Both the position numbers and the translations under genes were made by a program. Below the pieces are notes generated by a model, which was not told the origin of the DNA, made no database searches, and saw only the letters and a program-made list of their open reading frames with translations. DNA of 64,000 nucleotides from Cephalotrichum gorgonifer (Eukaryota > Ascomycota > Sordariomycetes > Microascales > Microascaceae): contig ONZQ02000019.1 in NCBI GenBank assembly GCA_900312665.1, positions 434,001 through 498,000 on the forward strand, given 5' to 3'. This document shows, one piece after another, positions 29,502-43,218 of the stretch (position 1 is the first letter of the stretch; each line of letters begins with the position of its first letter).

Positions 29502-32500
29502 GGGGATGTGTGGCGTTTAAGAGGAGAAGGGTCGAAGAGATATCGATCGGACGATAAAGTGTAGCTGGTTCGGCGGCGGCGGCGGCCGGGAGAAGGGGGG
29601 AGATGAATATTTATAGACTGCGGGAGATGTTAAGGCCAAGGTTTGGCTCAATATATAATCCCCGGTGGACAAAAAGGTAGAACTCTCTGCGGGTGTAAGT
29701 TCCGCGAAGCTGACGCAGCGTGCGGCCTGGAGAGGCCGCAGTGGTAAGCGGCGAATAGCAGGCAGCAATTGATGTCCTATTGGAGGGATTGATTGAAATA
29801 GATCCGCTGGTGAGCCCCGGCTTTCGGCTTCTTTTTTTCTTCTCTCTTTTGGGAAGCCAGAGCGATGTTAGGTTTTGGTAGCCAGGGTCGCACGTTTATC
29901 GAGGTGTTCGAGATAAGTCAAAAACGGAAGGTTGAGTTGATAGAGTTCGTAGACACTCCCGCGAATTGAGGTTTTGGGCCCAGGACTGAGGCAGCAAACT
30001 GGGCTCGACTAAGAGGCAACCCGGGCGGCGTTCAATTCGATTACTCAGTCAAAAAAAACGCGGAAGGCAAAGTTAGGTTTAGGGGGGGCGTTTCGACAGC
30101 GAGTAGTAAGTGGTGGAAACCAGAAGAATACGTGTTCAAGCGAAGTTGGGTGGCAAAGTTGTCTGGTTGCAAGCGGGCAGCAGCGGAGAAGAGAGGAGAG
30201 AGGGAAGAGGAGACACAGGATGGATGTGGATGATTGATATTGGATCAGGCACCCTTTTGTATCTGATACGGGCTTCCTGTTTCTATTGGAGAAGAACGGA
30301 CGGTTTCGTCCGGATCGATCGGAGGATAAGAGAGGACAAGAGAAGATGCACAGGTGCGATTGTTAGAATTGGAATTCGGTCGAGACTTGTAGGAAAGGAA
30401 GGAAGGAACGATGTTGGGTAAGCAAATGGGCACAGTCAAGTCAGCCGGCGTGGGCGTGGGAAGCGATCGAGAGAGGGAAGGAGACAACATGGAAGAGCGG
30501 TCGTCGAGTGGGCNNNNNNNNNNNNNNNNNNNNNNNNNNNNNNNNNNNNNNNNNNNNNNNNNNNNNNNNNNNNNNNNNNNNNNNNNNNNNNNNNNNNNNN
30601 NNNNNNNNNNNNNNNNNNNNNNNNNNNNNNNNNNNNNNNNNNNNNNNNNNNNNNNNNNNNNNNNNNNNNNNNNNNNNNNNNNNNNNNNNNNNNNNNNNNN
30701 NNNNNNNNNNNNNNNNNNNNNNNNNNNNNNNNNNNNNNNNNNNNNNNNNTGGACTGGGAGAGGGGCGTGTGGGGTGTGTGTGTGGAGGATAAGATAATAA
30801 TACTTTTGTAATGTTTAGTCTTTACAGCGTCTGTCACTATTAGTGAGGATGGTGGAGGATGGAGGAGGCTATGAGCAGGTAGTGTACTCGCGTACCTTGG
30901 TCATTGGCACTTGGGTGCCTAGAATATTACACCTCCTCTCCGTACGAATAGGGCCATCAGGGCGCGATAACATCGTCCAGTTTCGGCGGTTTGGCAGGCA
31001 ATGCCTGTCATGAGACGTCCGGGGTACTAATACGGCGTAAATCCGCCTGGAAAGTGACCTACTTGACCTTGTTCAAGTCACCAGATCCAATACTCCAGGT
31101 ACTACTCCACAATGTATTTATTGTACTGGGTCCATTCCATGACAGGTTGCCAATGGAATGTCCATGAGGTACAATCAGCTCTAGTCCCAAAAGTTGACAA
31201 ATACCAGGCGTTCTTAGGGACAAAGAGGGCGTTCGCTAGACATTGGACGGGGGGGAAGGAGGGACGGCGCTGATTTGCAGATGTCAGGTTGGGCTAAACT
31301 TCGAAGTACAGCGACGTTGAAAGAACGCCCCAGCGGCACCGCCTAGATTCCATTTGCCCCGCCCCCGCGATACGTACACCCCCCCCCACCCCCTTCCTTC
31401 TCTTTCTCCTTTTCCCCTTCTCAATCCTTCCTTCCCCCTCCTCCTGTTACTTGTAAGTCATGGAGCCCGTAATATTACCAAGCACGCGCCTCTCTCCCAT
31501 CGCACTTGCGGAGTACGAGTACTAATATTATCCAAACCCCCCTATCGGAATTCGAACCTCACACCACGGCGCAACATTCCCCCAGTGGTACATCCAATTA
31601 GTGCCAAGTTACTCTGTCCGAGTAGGTACATTCCTCAGGCGTACCCAGGCCGCCCCTCATTTTCTCTCTCCTCTCTCCCACTTGGTGGCTTGACTCTCAT
31701 AGGCAGGCGTCACGGGTCTGACTCCTCCCCTCTTACCCACCCCTCCTCTTTATTCCAGATATCGACCAGTCATATTCAAACGACGTGAAACCGCTAGGTA
31801 CCTTTGGCGGGCCAACACCATCTGCTGTATATCTCCCTACTTGGTATTCCAAGATAATCCCTACTACAAACGCCGGAGTTTGAGAGAGAGAGAACGATGC
31901 CCACCAGGCCAACCAAGATAAGATAGGTCACTTGGCACTTAACTACGTACTAGTCTCGACCGGATGGACTGGTCATGCCCACTCCTGTTTCGCACTGGAA
32001 AGTCACCTGCATGTGAAGCAGAGCAAGAAGTGGGTGTGCAAGCAAGGAGGTGAGGGACCTTGGTCCAGGCCCTCCCCCTCCCCCCGTCACAGCGCGTAGC
32101 CAGCCGTAGCCCGCCCGGTAAAATCCTGGCATGGGTAGCTACATCAGCTTCGGGAGCCAGCTGCATGCTTCCGATGACCCCCCCCTTCCTCCGATCTTCA
32201 GGGAGTGTAGGGTGTTGCGCATGTACTTCGTACCCTCCCAACACCCGCCCATTCCCCAGATCAGCCCCAGGCGTGGGGAGTGATGTCAGAAGAAGCCATG
32301 GAGATAGGGCCAGTGTCACGGAGCAAGATCGGCCTCTTTATGGAGCAATTGGGACTCAATGGTCAGATTGAAGCTTCGAACCCGTCCCGCGACCCTGACT
32401 ATATAAAGCTGTGTTTTTTTTATTCGGAAAGGTAGGAATTGCGTCGGGGAGCGGCTGTTCGAGTCCAGGCTAGGCCAGGCCAGGCAGCGGGGGAACTTGC

Positions 32501-35500
32501 CCTGTGATGGGCGCCTGTGAACTTCCCCCCTCCCGTGCCCACCCACTTCTCGCTTTGCTTCGACCAGGCAGACAAAGAAGATAAAGATGGGGGGGGAAAG
32601 AGGCGTTGTGGTGTGGGGTCTACGAGTTGCCTATCTCATGCTCTCTGGTTTGCTGAACTCGTAATACCTGATACTTGTACACGCAGCAAAGTAAGCATCT
32701 TCCATTCGCGTCCAGCGACATAGACTTGTATGTTCCGCTCGGAGGAGGCACCAGCCAGCCCAGGAGGAATACTCGTATCTTCCGTCTATCAGATTGAAAG
32801 ACCGGCTTGTGGGACCACTTTAACTGAGCCCAACGTCACTTTTAGAGGACCTGCCCTGCTAGACCCGCTATCAACAATGCCACGCCTGCGCTAGAATTAT
32901 AAAAAGAATGGTAATTAGGCCATCCCAACAAGATGCGCCCTGGATGCAATGCAGAAGGGAAGAAGCACGTCCCGTCAGTGCCTAACACCCCACTGGACAC
33001 TTTAGTTATGGTACCCGAACCCGATGTCCTGGATGACAGGGTTCCTGGGCTTGTGGGCGCAGCGGTCAGTGCGCGTTCCCCATTCGCAGTACATCCCTAT
33101 GTTGTACTATGTACAAGAGGGCCAAGCCCATATACTTCCTGTTGTCGTAGTGCATACTGTCGATAGATACTTGTAATCACAAACAGTACTTCGGCATAGA
33201 GTACTTGATCAGGAATGTGAAGCAGGCAGGGTACATATGGGCTTCCGCTTCAGGCAACATCCGCTTCAGGCTCTTGAAATGATACGAGTACATTACACAA
33301 CAGTTTATTTTTCTATTTCCGTGTAAGTCCTCTCCATCTCTTGAGTCGTAAACAAAAGTGGAATTACAATCAAGTCATATTCGCTCCCATCGCCCAATCA
33401 ATCGCTTCCAGCCGCCGAGATATGGGTTTGCGAGTCGGCGCATATCTTGCGACTAAACAGCGGAATCACACAACCAGCCCGTCCAAGGCAAGCAAGGCCC
33501 CCAATTCCCCTCCGTGAATGGCTAACTCCGTGAGAGAGCCTGGGGCTGGGGCGTGGGTCGTGTGTGGGAGGGGGCGTGTCGCGTCGGGTGGGTTGCTCTT
33601 TCTTTTCGTATCATCCCCCCCCCCCCGCACTCGTGAACTCTCTTCAGTGTCAGCTCGGCTGCTGCCTCTGTCATTCCTTTTCCGAAGGGGGGAGTACGAG
33701 TATTAGACATTCGAGGAATTGGAACTCTGGTCTACTTGCACAGGGTATCTACTCCTCACTTATTACTTGTACCCGAGCCTGGTGATCAATTGGCGGAGCG
33801 GAGGTTGTGGGGGGGCAATGGCGGAGTTTCGCGAAAAGCGGCTACCTACCCGTGCAATTATTTTTATAGCCGGCTGCCTGAGGGCCCTCGCCACAGGGCA
33901 TCAGACATCAGACACCGCCGTAATGGTCGCGGGTACCTTCGGGGCGAAGCAGAGCTGAATCCGGCCCTTGTTGGCCTCCTGCGGCACCATACCATCATCC
34001 TGGAAGCCACCGCCCGTTTCCAGGGCATGCAGCAACTCGCTGTCTACCAGGGTCCCGTTATGCACTGTTTACCCCTGCTTTGATGGCATTCCACGATTCA
34101 CCAATGGCTCTCCTCGCCACGCCTCCGTCATCCAAGCAGGACTCTGGGAGCAATTGGCCAATTGAGAGAAAGACGTGGTTGCTTTCGGCCGGAGTTGGCA
34201 TCTCTGTGCAGCGCAGACGTGTTCGAGGGCACGGCAGGAAGGGTGGATGGCAACAAGCAACCACATATGCTACAAGAACAGTATTAGTGGGTCCTTGCGC
34301 GGGACAGGTACGAAGCACAGCTTGTGCTTGATTTTGTAGGGTACGCTGGCACGACTCAATTTTGCAGGAAGAAGAGTAACAGCATGCAGTGGGTGACGTG
34401 TACCACCTCTTTTGCGGGGAGGGCGATCCAGGCACCAGTAAGGGAGAGCCAAAAATACAGTTGTGTCGGTGGCAGGTTGTTTATGAAGGGGCTACGCTTT
34501 GTTGGGACTGGGCTGGACTAATGGGCAAGCTCTACTCCTACTTTGCACGAGCGAGTAGGATCAAGAAGAGTACGAGTATGAGTGTGAGTAACACTGGACA
34601 GGTTCAGAGCTGCAGGAGAGAGAGCCCATCTCAGCTACTCGGATAAGGGACCGCGTTCACTCTCGAAATAAAATATAATCTTGGTCCCCTCGGTTGCAAT
34701 CGATCTTGGTTTTCTTTGAATTGGGCCATAGGCGGTATAGAAGGACCTGGTTAATTGAGTTGATAGCATTGAGGGTCACAGAAAGTACAGGCTTCGATCG
34801 GGTCCAGAAGTACCCGATGTTGGTCTTCCACACACCCCTCCCCCCCCCCCCCACTTTGTTCGAGTGGCACCTTCCACATAAACGCCAGGGATCCCTGCAC
34901 ATCCCGCCTCCTGCACGCTCTTAGCGCTTCGCATCGTTGCGTCATCGTTTGTTTGGTTTGCGACGGAATTGATTTCCCCCCCTTCTATGGCCGCAACACA
35001 CCAAAAAAAGGAGCCGTCCAAGAGAAAGAGTTCGCGTGTGACTCATACTTTTTCGAGCATCGAATTCCCCCTCTTCTTGTGATCCGTAAGAAGGAGGGGG
35101 GGACCGGTCTCCTAACCCCACTGTGGGACACTCCGTGAATCAATTGTCGACACCGAAGTGGATATGGTAGCGTTTTGGAAGTTAAGTTGGTGGGCGGGGT
35201 GGGATCAATTGGGCGATGGAAGGGGGGGTCACTTGACATGTGAGTGTGAGTGTGGAGGGGTATTACCAGGCGGGATGAACAGATAATCGAGGGGTACGTA
35301 CTCCGTCCGCAGTCGAAGTGCGAGTTGGGTTCGGTTTAGGGGCGGGGTTTATCGATAAGCCTAATCTTGGGCGGCCCCTTCCGACCCTGCACCCACCCAC
35401 CCCTTCCTTCCACGGAAGCGACGCTGACCCCATGTGAATGAAAGGTCAAGGCAAGGGCTATCCACGTGCAGATTGAGCTTATCAGGATTGTGTACTGATC

Positions 35501-38453
35501 GCAACTTTTTTCGTACCAGAACCAACCCAACCCGGTTCCATATTTGTAGAGCCGAGAGGAGAAAGATGTGGATGGGCGACGGGATTCGCAGCTTCGCCAC
35601 AGTTGCCGCGCCTTCCTTGTACGAGGATTACGAGTACGAGCCCAGTGCGGGTATTAAGTCTCCAGGGGATCCGGCGGGTTTGAAATCAAAGGAGAAGTCC
35701 TAGGAAATACCGGACATTGGGGGCGGGGATAAGCAGCGCCGCGGATGCCGCGACTCGGGGAGCGGAAATAGAAACATGGTGGGAGGGCCAAAACTCCACT
35801 CACACTCAACCTCAGGCTCACACTCACACACTCGCACTCGCATCTCGCAGAGACACACTGTTACACACCACTCTTCCCCTCCCCCTACCTGTTACGAGTA
35901 CTCACTCTATCAAGTGACAATGTACCAAGCCACCAATTGTCCCCGTGAAGGAGCCCATACGCACCATCTTGGTCCCCTTGGAACCGTTTCCCATCCCATC
36001 CCGAGACGCCCAAGCCATCAATCAGGGCCGCTTAGGTCCCGACCGACCCGAGCCGGTGTGGGGCTCACTACTCCCCCCCCCCCCAAAAGTAGCGAACCAT
36101 GAAGGCAATATTATTTTTGTTCAGCAAGTCATCCCATCGGGCGGCGTAACTTTCTTTTTTGACACGCAAGCCACCGGACACATCGGAAGGCCGGGTCCAA
36201 CGCTGGAAGTAGAGAGCCGTGGACCAAACCCCACAGGCTAAAGAAAGGGCTCCCACGATGTCAGACAATCATGTAAGCTGCAAAGACCAAACTCCGACTG
36301 TTGCTGCTCCTGGCTATGCTTCCCTTCGTGCGTAAATACCCGCGCGACGCACCTGTGGTGACGTCAGATTCGTATATATATAGTCTCCCACATGAACCAA
36401 CCCCGGGGAGATATGCCTGGAAGGTAATCGGGGTTTATACTTCCGAATTTTCTGGGGGGGATGTTCCTTTCTTCAAATAACGGCGTCCATATTTCCTGGT
36501 TCCGCTGCCCATTTGGCATGTCGGCCCGCCCGCGCACACGATGGCCATTTAGTGTTTTCCCCATAAACCCATAATCTGCAGTTACAAATTTACCCTGCCC
36601 TTTGTACCTCTCTGCCCACACGCCCCCACACTTTTTTGTGTCTTGGGGGGCTCGGGACTCTATATTCTACGGAAACCCAGGTAACAGTTGGAGGTGGGTG
36701 CACATGAGAAGAGGAGAGCGGCCGTGACTCCTCTGATACAAGTCATCCTGCCCACCGTCGGAGATCTTGGTGGGAAAGGGGGGGGGATCAGTAGCCATGA
36801 TGATGGCCTGTCTCGGAAGATATTCAATTATTTTCCCTTTCTTCGTTCTTTCTTGTGATAAGACTAGTAGTCACTTGACATGCCTGGGCACACCATCCTC
36901 TGATGCACAAGTATGAATACGGGGGAACTTCGGCTTCTGATACAGGTTGGATTGGGCTGGCATGGTGTAGACATTCTCGCGACGGTGCCCCCCTTCCCAC
37001 CTGGAGTAGTAAATATTGGGGACATGCCTCCCCCCTCCTTCGCTTTTAGAGCACGTCAGATGATGAAAGGACAAGCGATGAACCTCAGGCGAGACGTTCA
37101 AGCTTAAAACGGAAGAGTACTAGGCCGATCGGGGGAAAGACTATGGCCAAGTTGGCGGGACATCCATCCCACGCTCATGCTCGGCAGATGGGCCCTCGTG
37201 ATATAGAGAGAGAGTAAGAGAGAGAGACAGACCTCCTCGCCTGTACTCAAACGAGAACTCGTATGTGCGTATCCTCTTATCGCGTGTTAGTGGGGCTGGC
37301 TGGGTTGCGGCCCACAATCCCCCCCTCTTTCATTGTTCCCCTCCTCTTTCCCCCCTCCTCTCTCCCCCTCCTCTCCTCTCCCTCGCTAAACTTGACAAAA
37401 AGTCTCTCGAGTAAAATCGTCCCTCTGGGCACGGGGGGAAGAGGGGAAGAGGGGAAGGAGGGAAACGGAAAGGAAGTCATAGTGTGAGGATGAGTGGGGG
37501 TGGGCGTGGGGTATTTTCTGGTTTGATGGCACGACTTCCACAGCCGATCTTCCCCATCATCACGTCACATCAGCGACCTTTCCGGCCAAGAAATAGGGTC
37601 AAGCGAGCGTAGCGAGGGAGGGTCGTCGAGGACAGTAATCGGTTGCCCCTTCCTGGCCGAGAGGGACATACGAGCATGAGTAGAATCGAACACTCCAGTG
37701 CTCGAACTAAAGACTTGTAAGATAGGAAACTGTATCTTGCAGTAATGCTCTATGATAATTCAAAAAGTCGTCTCTGTGGTACCAGTGAGCCCCACTAATA
37801 CCTTAAACGACACCCCTGTCGCCGGTCCCTGCAACCTGCCCATCCCATCCCCCCCGTACCATAACTCCATACCCCTGCTGCATACAGGCACTCGAATAAT
37901 ACCACCCTTTCCTCCCTCCCTGCAGCCAGTCGGGCTGTTCCACGCGAAAGTCCCCGGCCCAAAACCCAGGGATCTCCAGCCAGACAGACAGACTCCATAT
38001 GCAAAGCGAGCATGCGAGTACTCGTAAATTGGGGCCTGGGCCACAGATAGCATGCCACATTGCAGTTTTGACAGCGAAACACCGCGGGAGGCGGGAGGCG
38101 GGAAGCGGGAAAGCGGCGGGAGGCAGGAAGGGGAAGGAGAAGGAGAAGCCGGAAGGGTCGACATAAAGTTGATTTTGATCCCCAATTGGACGTAGAGAAC
38201 AACAGTGATTAAAGCCCTGTTGGAAACATGCAGAAGCCGTTGAACAAGATGGGGGAAAACGGTTTTCTGCCCTTGCAGCCCAAGCCACGCAGGGACATTT
38301 TCTCGCGAGCCAGGGTCTAGAACCAGGGCCTAGGATCAGGGCCGAATGAATCCCTGCGTGGATGGGGTTGCCTTTTTCTTCTTCTTTTTCTTCGGCGAGT
38401 CCGGCGATGCAAGGAAGCAACCCATTCCAGAAGAAGTCTATGCCCTGGGTTGG
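29502..38453. other. Nine-kilobase region without supported genes
   Basis: No frame above about 145 codons has protein character, and no introns link conserved segments. It includes the N gap at 30514-30749. It holds scattered TACGAGTA/TACTCGTA motifs (31512, 32770, 33284, 33693, 34560, 35628, 35895, 38015), GA/CT microsatellites (37211-37232), CA repeats (35800-35850) and purine- or pyrimidine-only tracts. No transposase, reverse transcriptase, long terminal repeat or tRNA was recognised. It could hold non-coding RNA or decayed elements too degraded to see by eye. Confidence 0.5.
30514..30749. other. Assembly gap (236 N)
   Basis: Run of N in the non-coding region about 1 kb upstream of the SWIRM gene. 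Confidence 1.
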
Positions 38454-41400
38454 TTAACATCTGTGCTCATCTCCCCCATCATCTCCTTCCTCCCAGTCCC
38501 AGTCATCTCCCTCCCCATCTGTTGGCGGTTCCGGATCGTAACGGCTAGGCCTCCCCTCCACTACCCTCACGTCCACTGCCCTCACCTCTGCTTTTGCAAG
38601 CTTATCGAGTAAAGGATCGGATATGTGCGTCTCCTCAGCCTCCTCGGCCAAATCCAAAAACTCCGACCAAGCATCCCTGACTATGTGCCAATCCTCCCCG
38701 TCGGTATGCTGCAACATCGCTTGGAATCCATTTGCCAGAGCGTCGCGATGTTCGTAGGGCGAAAATCCGAACGCCTCGATTAGTGCTTGACTAGTTGCCC
38801 AGGAATTGAAAGACATAGGTCTGTTCAGCCGCCTGGTTGTTTCGGTAACGGGGTCGTTGGCGTTAGAATCGGTAGGCTGGTCGCTCTCGTCGCTCTCGCC
38901 ACGCTCAACTCTATCCTCTTTATCATCATCAGCGAGGGCTTGGACAGTATCCTCTTCCTTGATGTTTTGGTCCAAAAGTTCATCAATCCCAGGGCCATTG
39001 CCCTCTTGATCGTCTTGGATGCCACGTATGAGCCCCAAGGCCAGCCATTCTACTAGCGACTGACAATCGCTTTGGATCGGGTTGTAATCCTCTACGGTCG
39101 CTGTATCCCTCACCACCCCATCTCGCCTCCATCTCCCCTCTACCGCCCCTGGGACTTCTCTCGCCCCGTTCTTCAAGAGTAGCCGTACCGCCCGTATGCA
39201 CCCAGCGTCTACTGCAGCGAACAGGGCGGTAGAGTACCTGCCTTCCTCGACCGTCTCGTTGACAAGGGCAGATCTCAGCAAGAGTTGTTTGACTATTTTC
39301 ACCTGACCGTGTGCACATGCTGCAATCAAGGCTGTAGCATATTTGCCGGGTGTAACAACCGTGCTGACCTCAATTCCTCGGATGTCTAGCAGGGCTTTCA
39401 CAACATCTCCGTGCCCCAAAGCACAACCTGCGATGAGGGCGGTACCATGCGTCGCTCCATGGCACTTCAAGTTGACATCGGCGCCTTGCTTGAGTAAAAA
39501 CTGCATATTCTCGAGACTACCACTGGAGATGGCCGAGATCAGTGCGGATCCGCTTGGCGTCGGAACGTTCACGTCGGCGCCATGGCTGATAAGGATCTCC
39601 AAGAGTCCCGGCTCGAGACTCCCGGCCGCATTGACCAGCACGCCAGACCAGTCGAGAAACTCAACAGTAGGAACTAGGTGGTGATATTGGACCCGCGAGG
39701 CGTTGGGAAACCTTTTGAGCAGCTGTGTGACAAACATTTGCTCGTAGGTGTTCAGCTTGACGCTCGAGGAAGTTCCTGCACTTCCAGCAGAGATCATTAG
39801 GAGCGTCAGTCTGGCGAGCTCCTCAAGGATTTTGCGATCGTATGGCTCTGGCTCATTGAAGAGGTGTCTCAGTGAGCAATACGGATCCAGCAGTCGATCG
39901 ATTGGATGTTGTTTGTGATCTTCGAAGTGCGAGAGCATTCTCAGAAGAGTCGCGAGCTCCTCTGCTTGAACTTTGTAGTCGATCAACTCCAGGTGAGTAA
40001 TGAGCCGGGGTGCCAAGGTGAACCGCCGAGATTCACTGGTTGATTCAAAGTCTTCGGAGTCGGAGTAGAGAGCATTCTGTACGTCACACTGAAGCTCCCG
40101 GCACCAAGGCTCATCCGCCAGGTAGCCGTGGAGCAAGTGCCTCGTCTTCCACAGAACTCCAGAAAGAATAGCCTGGATGGGGACTACGTCACTGGGAAAC
40201 ACCAAATCCCGACTTTGGCTAAAACCATCAACCCAATTAATAGGCTGTGATGCGAGTGTGATAATTGACACCGGGGCCTTGTCAACATCACGAGAGCTTT
40301 GCCATGTCTCCACGATTGTTGCGGCTCGTAGACGCAGCCAGATTGTCGAGTCAACAGGATGAGCATTGTTTGAGAAGCTTCCCAAGACAATCTCCCTGAT
40401 CTTCTGTTTTTGCGTCTCATCTTTGATCTGCTGGAAGTGATTGTGCCATCGGTTGGCCGCAAACTCCCAAAGATCGTACATGTAGAGCTCATTTTGCCCC
40501 CCATCAATGGCAGGGAAACAAGGGTGATGCCCATGATGCTTTGCCCAGCACCTAACAGCGTGCTTCTGGGTCTCGTAGCGGAAGACCATCCATGTGCACA
40601 CGAGGGCGACATCATAATGGCAGTCTTGGGTAAACTTGGGCTGGTCCGATTCGAGGTACTCTTGTACGGACAGATGGGAGAATCGAAAGACGGAACCATC
40701 CAAAACGACGAGGTTCTCACAGATCTCCAGGACGTACAGGGTGCCGCCGTCGCCGTCGACTAGGGCATCGACCGGGCTAGGCCCGGCTTGGTCATGCGGA
40801 TCTCCCCCCATCTTCTGGTAGATGGCAGCGAGCAGTGGAGCCTTTTCGCATGACCCTTTGGACGCAAGGAGCCAACAGAAGACCCGGTGTGCGGCTTCGC
40901 GATCGGTGGAATATAGCTTCTCAATACGGTCGAAGAAGAGTCTGTAGGATTCTGTCAAACCTCGTGGAATTATGTCAAGCACCCTCTCCATATCTGTCGG
41001 GCTGTTATTACGCTTGAGCAGAAATTGGATATGCATAGAAGCCCATTGAAACCTTGGTCGAATTAGTATGTATGCTTGATATTGGGGTCTGAACAAGGAA
41101 AGCTTACATCCCCCTACTCTTCTTTCTGAAAAATTGAAATATCCTGTCTCTAAGTTCCCCTTCGATCTTCTTCTTCATACGCTTCTCGGCATTTTCGTTG
41201 TACTTGTCGATTTGCCCCTTGACCATTGTGAGGATGTCATCGAGGTTGTCATCTGACGATATCTTAATCACTCCTTGGTCGCGAAACTCGGTGGCGATCG
41301 CCCGATCGTGTCGGCTCGATACGATCAGCTTGACCGGGAGGTTTGAGTCGAGAAGCTCCCGGAACATTCTCAGCACCTCTTCCATTTCCTCGTCGGGGTC

Positions 41401-43218
41401 GTCGGGATGCATTTTATTGCCGATACACTCATCCAAGGCATCTAGAATAAGGATCGTTTCCGTCGTCGTCGGAATCAATTCCATAAGAAGGTCTCGATAG
41501 TCTTCATACTCGATCTCGACTGACTTCGACGTCCGACGACTTTTGTCTTTATACAGCTGGCACAACCTTTCAGGCAGCGGATGATATCCGTCAGCCAACT
41601 GTCGGATGAAACTGCGGAAAACATCATGGCTGAATCTTCTATCCGAGGCGTTGCAGTAGAAGTAGGCGAGTTGGAAGTCATGCACGTCCGGTGCGTCCGT
41701 ACGAGATTCAAGGTGGTGGTCAATGAGATTGGATGTGAGAACCGTCTTTCCCGCTCCGGCTATTATCCGCATCCATATTGTATTAGCCAATTTTCACCTT
41801 CTCGAGTGGACATTACATGAGGCGACTTACGAATGCCCGTGATCCAGAGAAGACGAGGACCGTCAGCCACACTCCAGCGTTTATACTCTTCTATTTCGAA
41901 CACCCAAAACCCTGTTGTTGCTTCTCGAAGTTTTTGGGCCTTCCCATGGTGATCCTTGATCTTGGAGTCCGACAGCCAGCCGAGAATACGGTCTCGATCT
42001 TTAGCGAGGAGAATCTCATCCTCGAGTTGTTGGCTCTGCCGTATAGCATCGAGTAGCGTAGATGCCAAATCCCCCAGCCGTTGTATCATGCCGGTTTGGT
42101 AGATAACAGACTTTGTCATCGCATCCTGGAACAACTGCTGCTCAAACTTGAAAATATCGTGCTCGAACGCGGCAATGGTTTCGTGGTTCCAGAAAGCATG
42201 CCAACATAGGCCGGCATGGCTCTTCTCCAAGGACGCACCTGCTTCGGACAAAAATTCCAAGATGCGGCCGTAGGTTGAAATGAGGCATTTCTCAAAAACC
42301 TCAATACACGTATCGGGTTGGGCCCTCTCGTTCCCGACTCTGATCGTTTGAACCTGGTCCTCAAACAGCCTACCGCGTTGGATTGCATCAACCGTTAAAT
42401 CGATGCCAGCTAAAACTGCACCAGCTTCCTCCTCCCCTTGGGTAGCAAACTGAACATAGGGGATTAGATAGATTCGGGTATACCAGGCAGGGGATTCATA
42501 CCTGAAGGATCACCTTGATAGCCGACCAGACTATATTAGCTGTCGGGTCAGAGGATGCTGCTACATCCACTATAGTCTTGAGTTTGTTGATTTTCTTAAC
42601 AACTGAGCCCCATAGCTCATGAACAACATATTGTTCCCCTAAGAAGTTAAACCTCCAACTTTTCTCCTTAGCGATTTTCTGGCGCTCACCGCAGAGCTCG
42701 AGTAGAGTTTCCACTGACACAAAACTCTCCTTATTCTTATCAAAGTCTTCATTTGGCCTGGTTATACAAGCCTCGTGAATAGTTGATATAATATGAATAG
42801 TCTCGTCATCGAGCCTCTTCTTGCTCACCCAGGCAAGACGTTGCAGCTCCCCCTTCTCTCTGACATCAAGGCGCTGCAGCTTCTTCCCGATATCAAGCTG
42901 CGGTTGCTTCCCCTTCGCTCCAACTCCAAAACGGTCAAGCGCCCCTTTGACACGTGTATCAGACTGGCGAGGGACTTCCGCAATCTCCCGTAGCTTCCGC
43001 TTGACTTCGTCGTCCGAAGCCTTCTGTATCAGTTTCCGGATGGCTGTTTCCGTGTCATCGTCGAACCTTTGCTTTAGCCTGGTTACTCGGTCCCGTATTT
43101 CCTGATCAAGGCTTTCATATGCTTGTTTCCAATAGTTCCCCGGCACCGAAGCCTCGTCGGCTACTGGTTTCAGCTGGGCGGGTTGCATCCCTGACTGCTC
43201 CCTTCGGTTGTTGGCCAT
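38454..43218 (-). CDS. NACHT-ankyrin NLR-type STAND protein
   Basis: Four exons: 43218-42502, 42449-41831, 41759-41108 and 41052-38454, giving 1528 residues. Joins are phase-consistent. Intron 2 restores the P-loop (ITGIPGAGKTVL) and intron 3 has a TACTAAT branch point. Residues 1-200 are charged and helical. About 205-430 resembles the helical domain that precedes NACHT in many fungal STAND proteins (IVWSAIKVILQ; DUF7708-like by eye). NACHT starts with GAGKT at 447-451 and has Walker B ILILDALDE near 548-556. A winged-helix-like linker (FSHLSVQEYLES) and helical region follow, then about five ankyrin repeats near 1130-1300 (GADVNVPTPSGSALISAI, GADVNLKCHG). The tail is acidic (GEGDDWDWEEGDDGG). 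Family members are intracellular sensors, some controlling heterokaryon incompatibility or defence. The ligand is unknown. Head-to-head with the cullin gene. Confidence 0.9.

Noticed and set aside
32440..32480. GTTCGAGTCC and similar T-loop-like strings (also near 4176, 31550 and 32375)
   Set aside because: Flanking bases do not form a T-arm stem, and no matching acceptor or anticodon arms were found, so no tRNA was called.
36364..36621. 85-codon minus-strand frame of balanced composition in the gene-poor region
   Set aside because: No recognised family, no upstream leader or supporting exons, and isolated among random frames.
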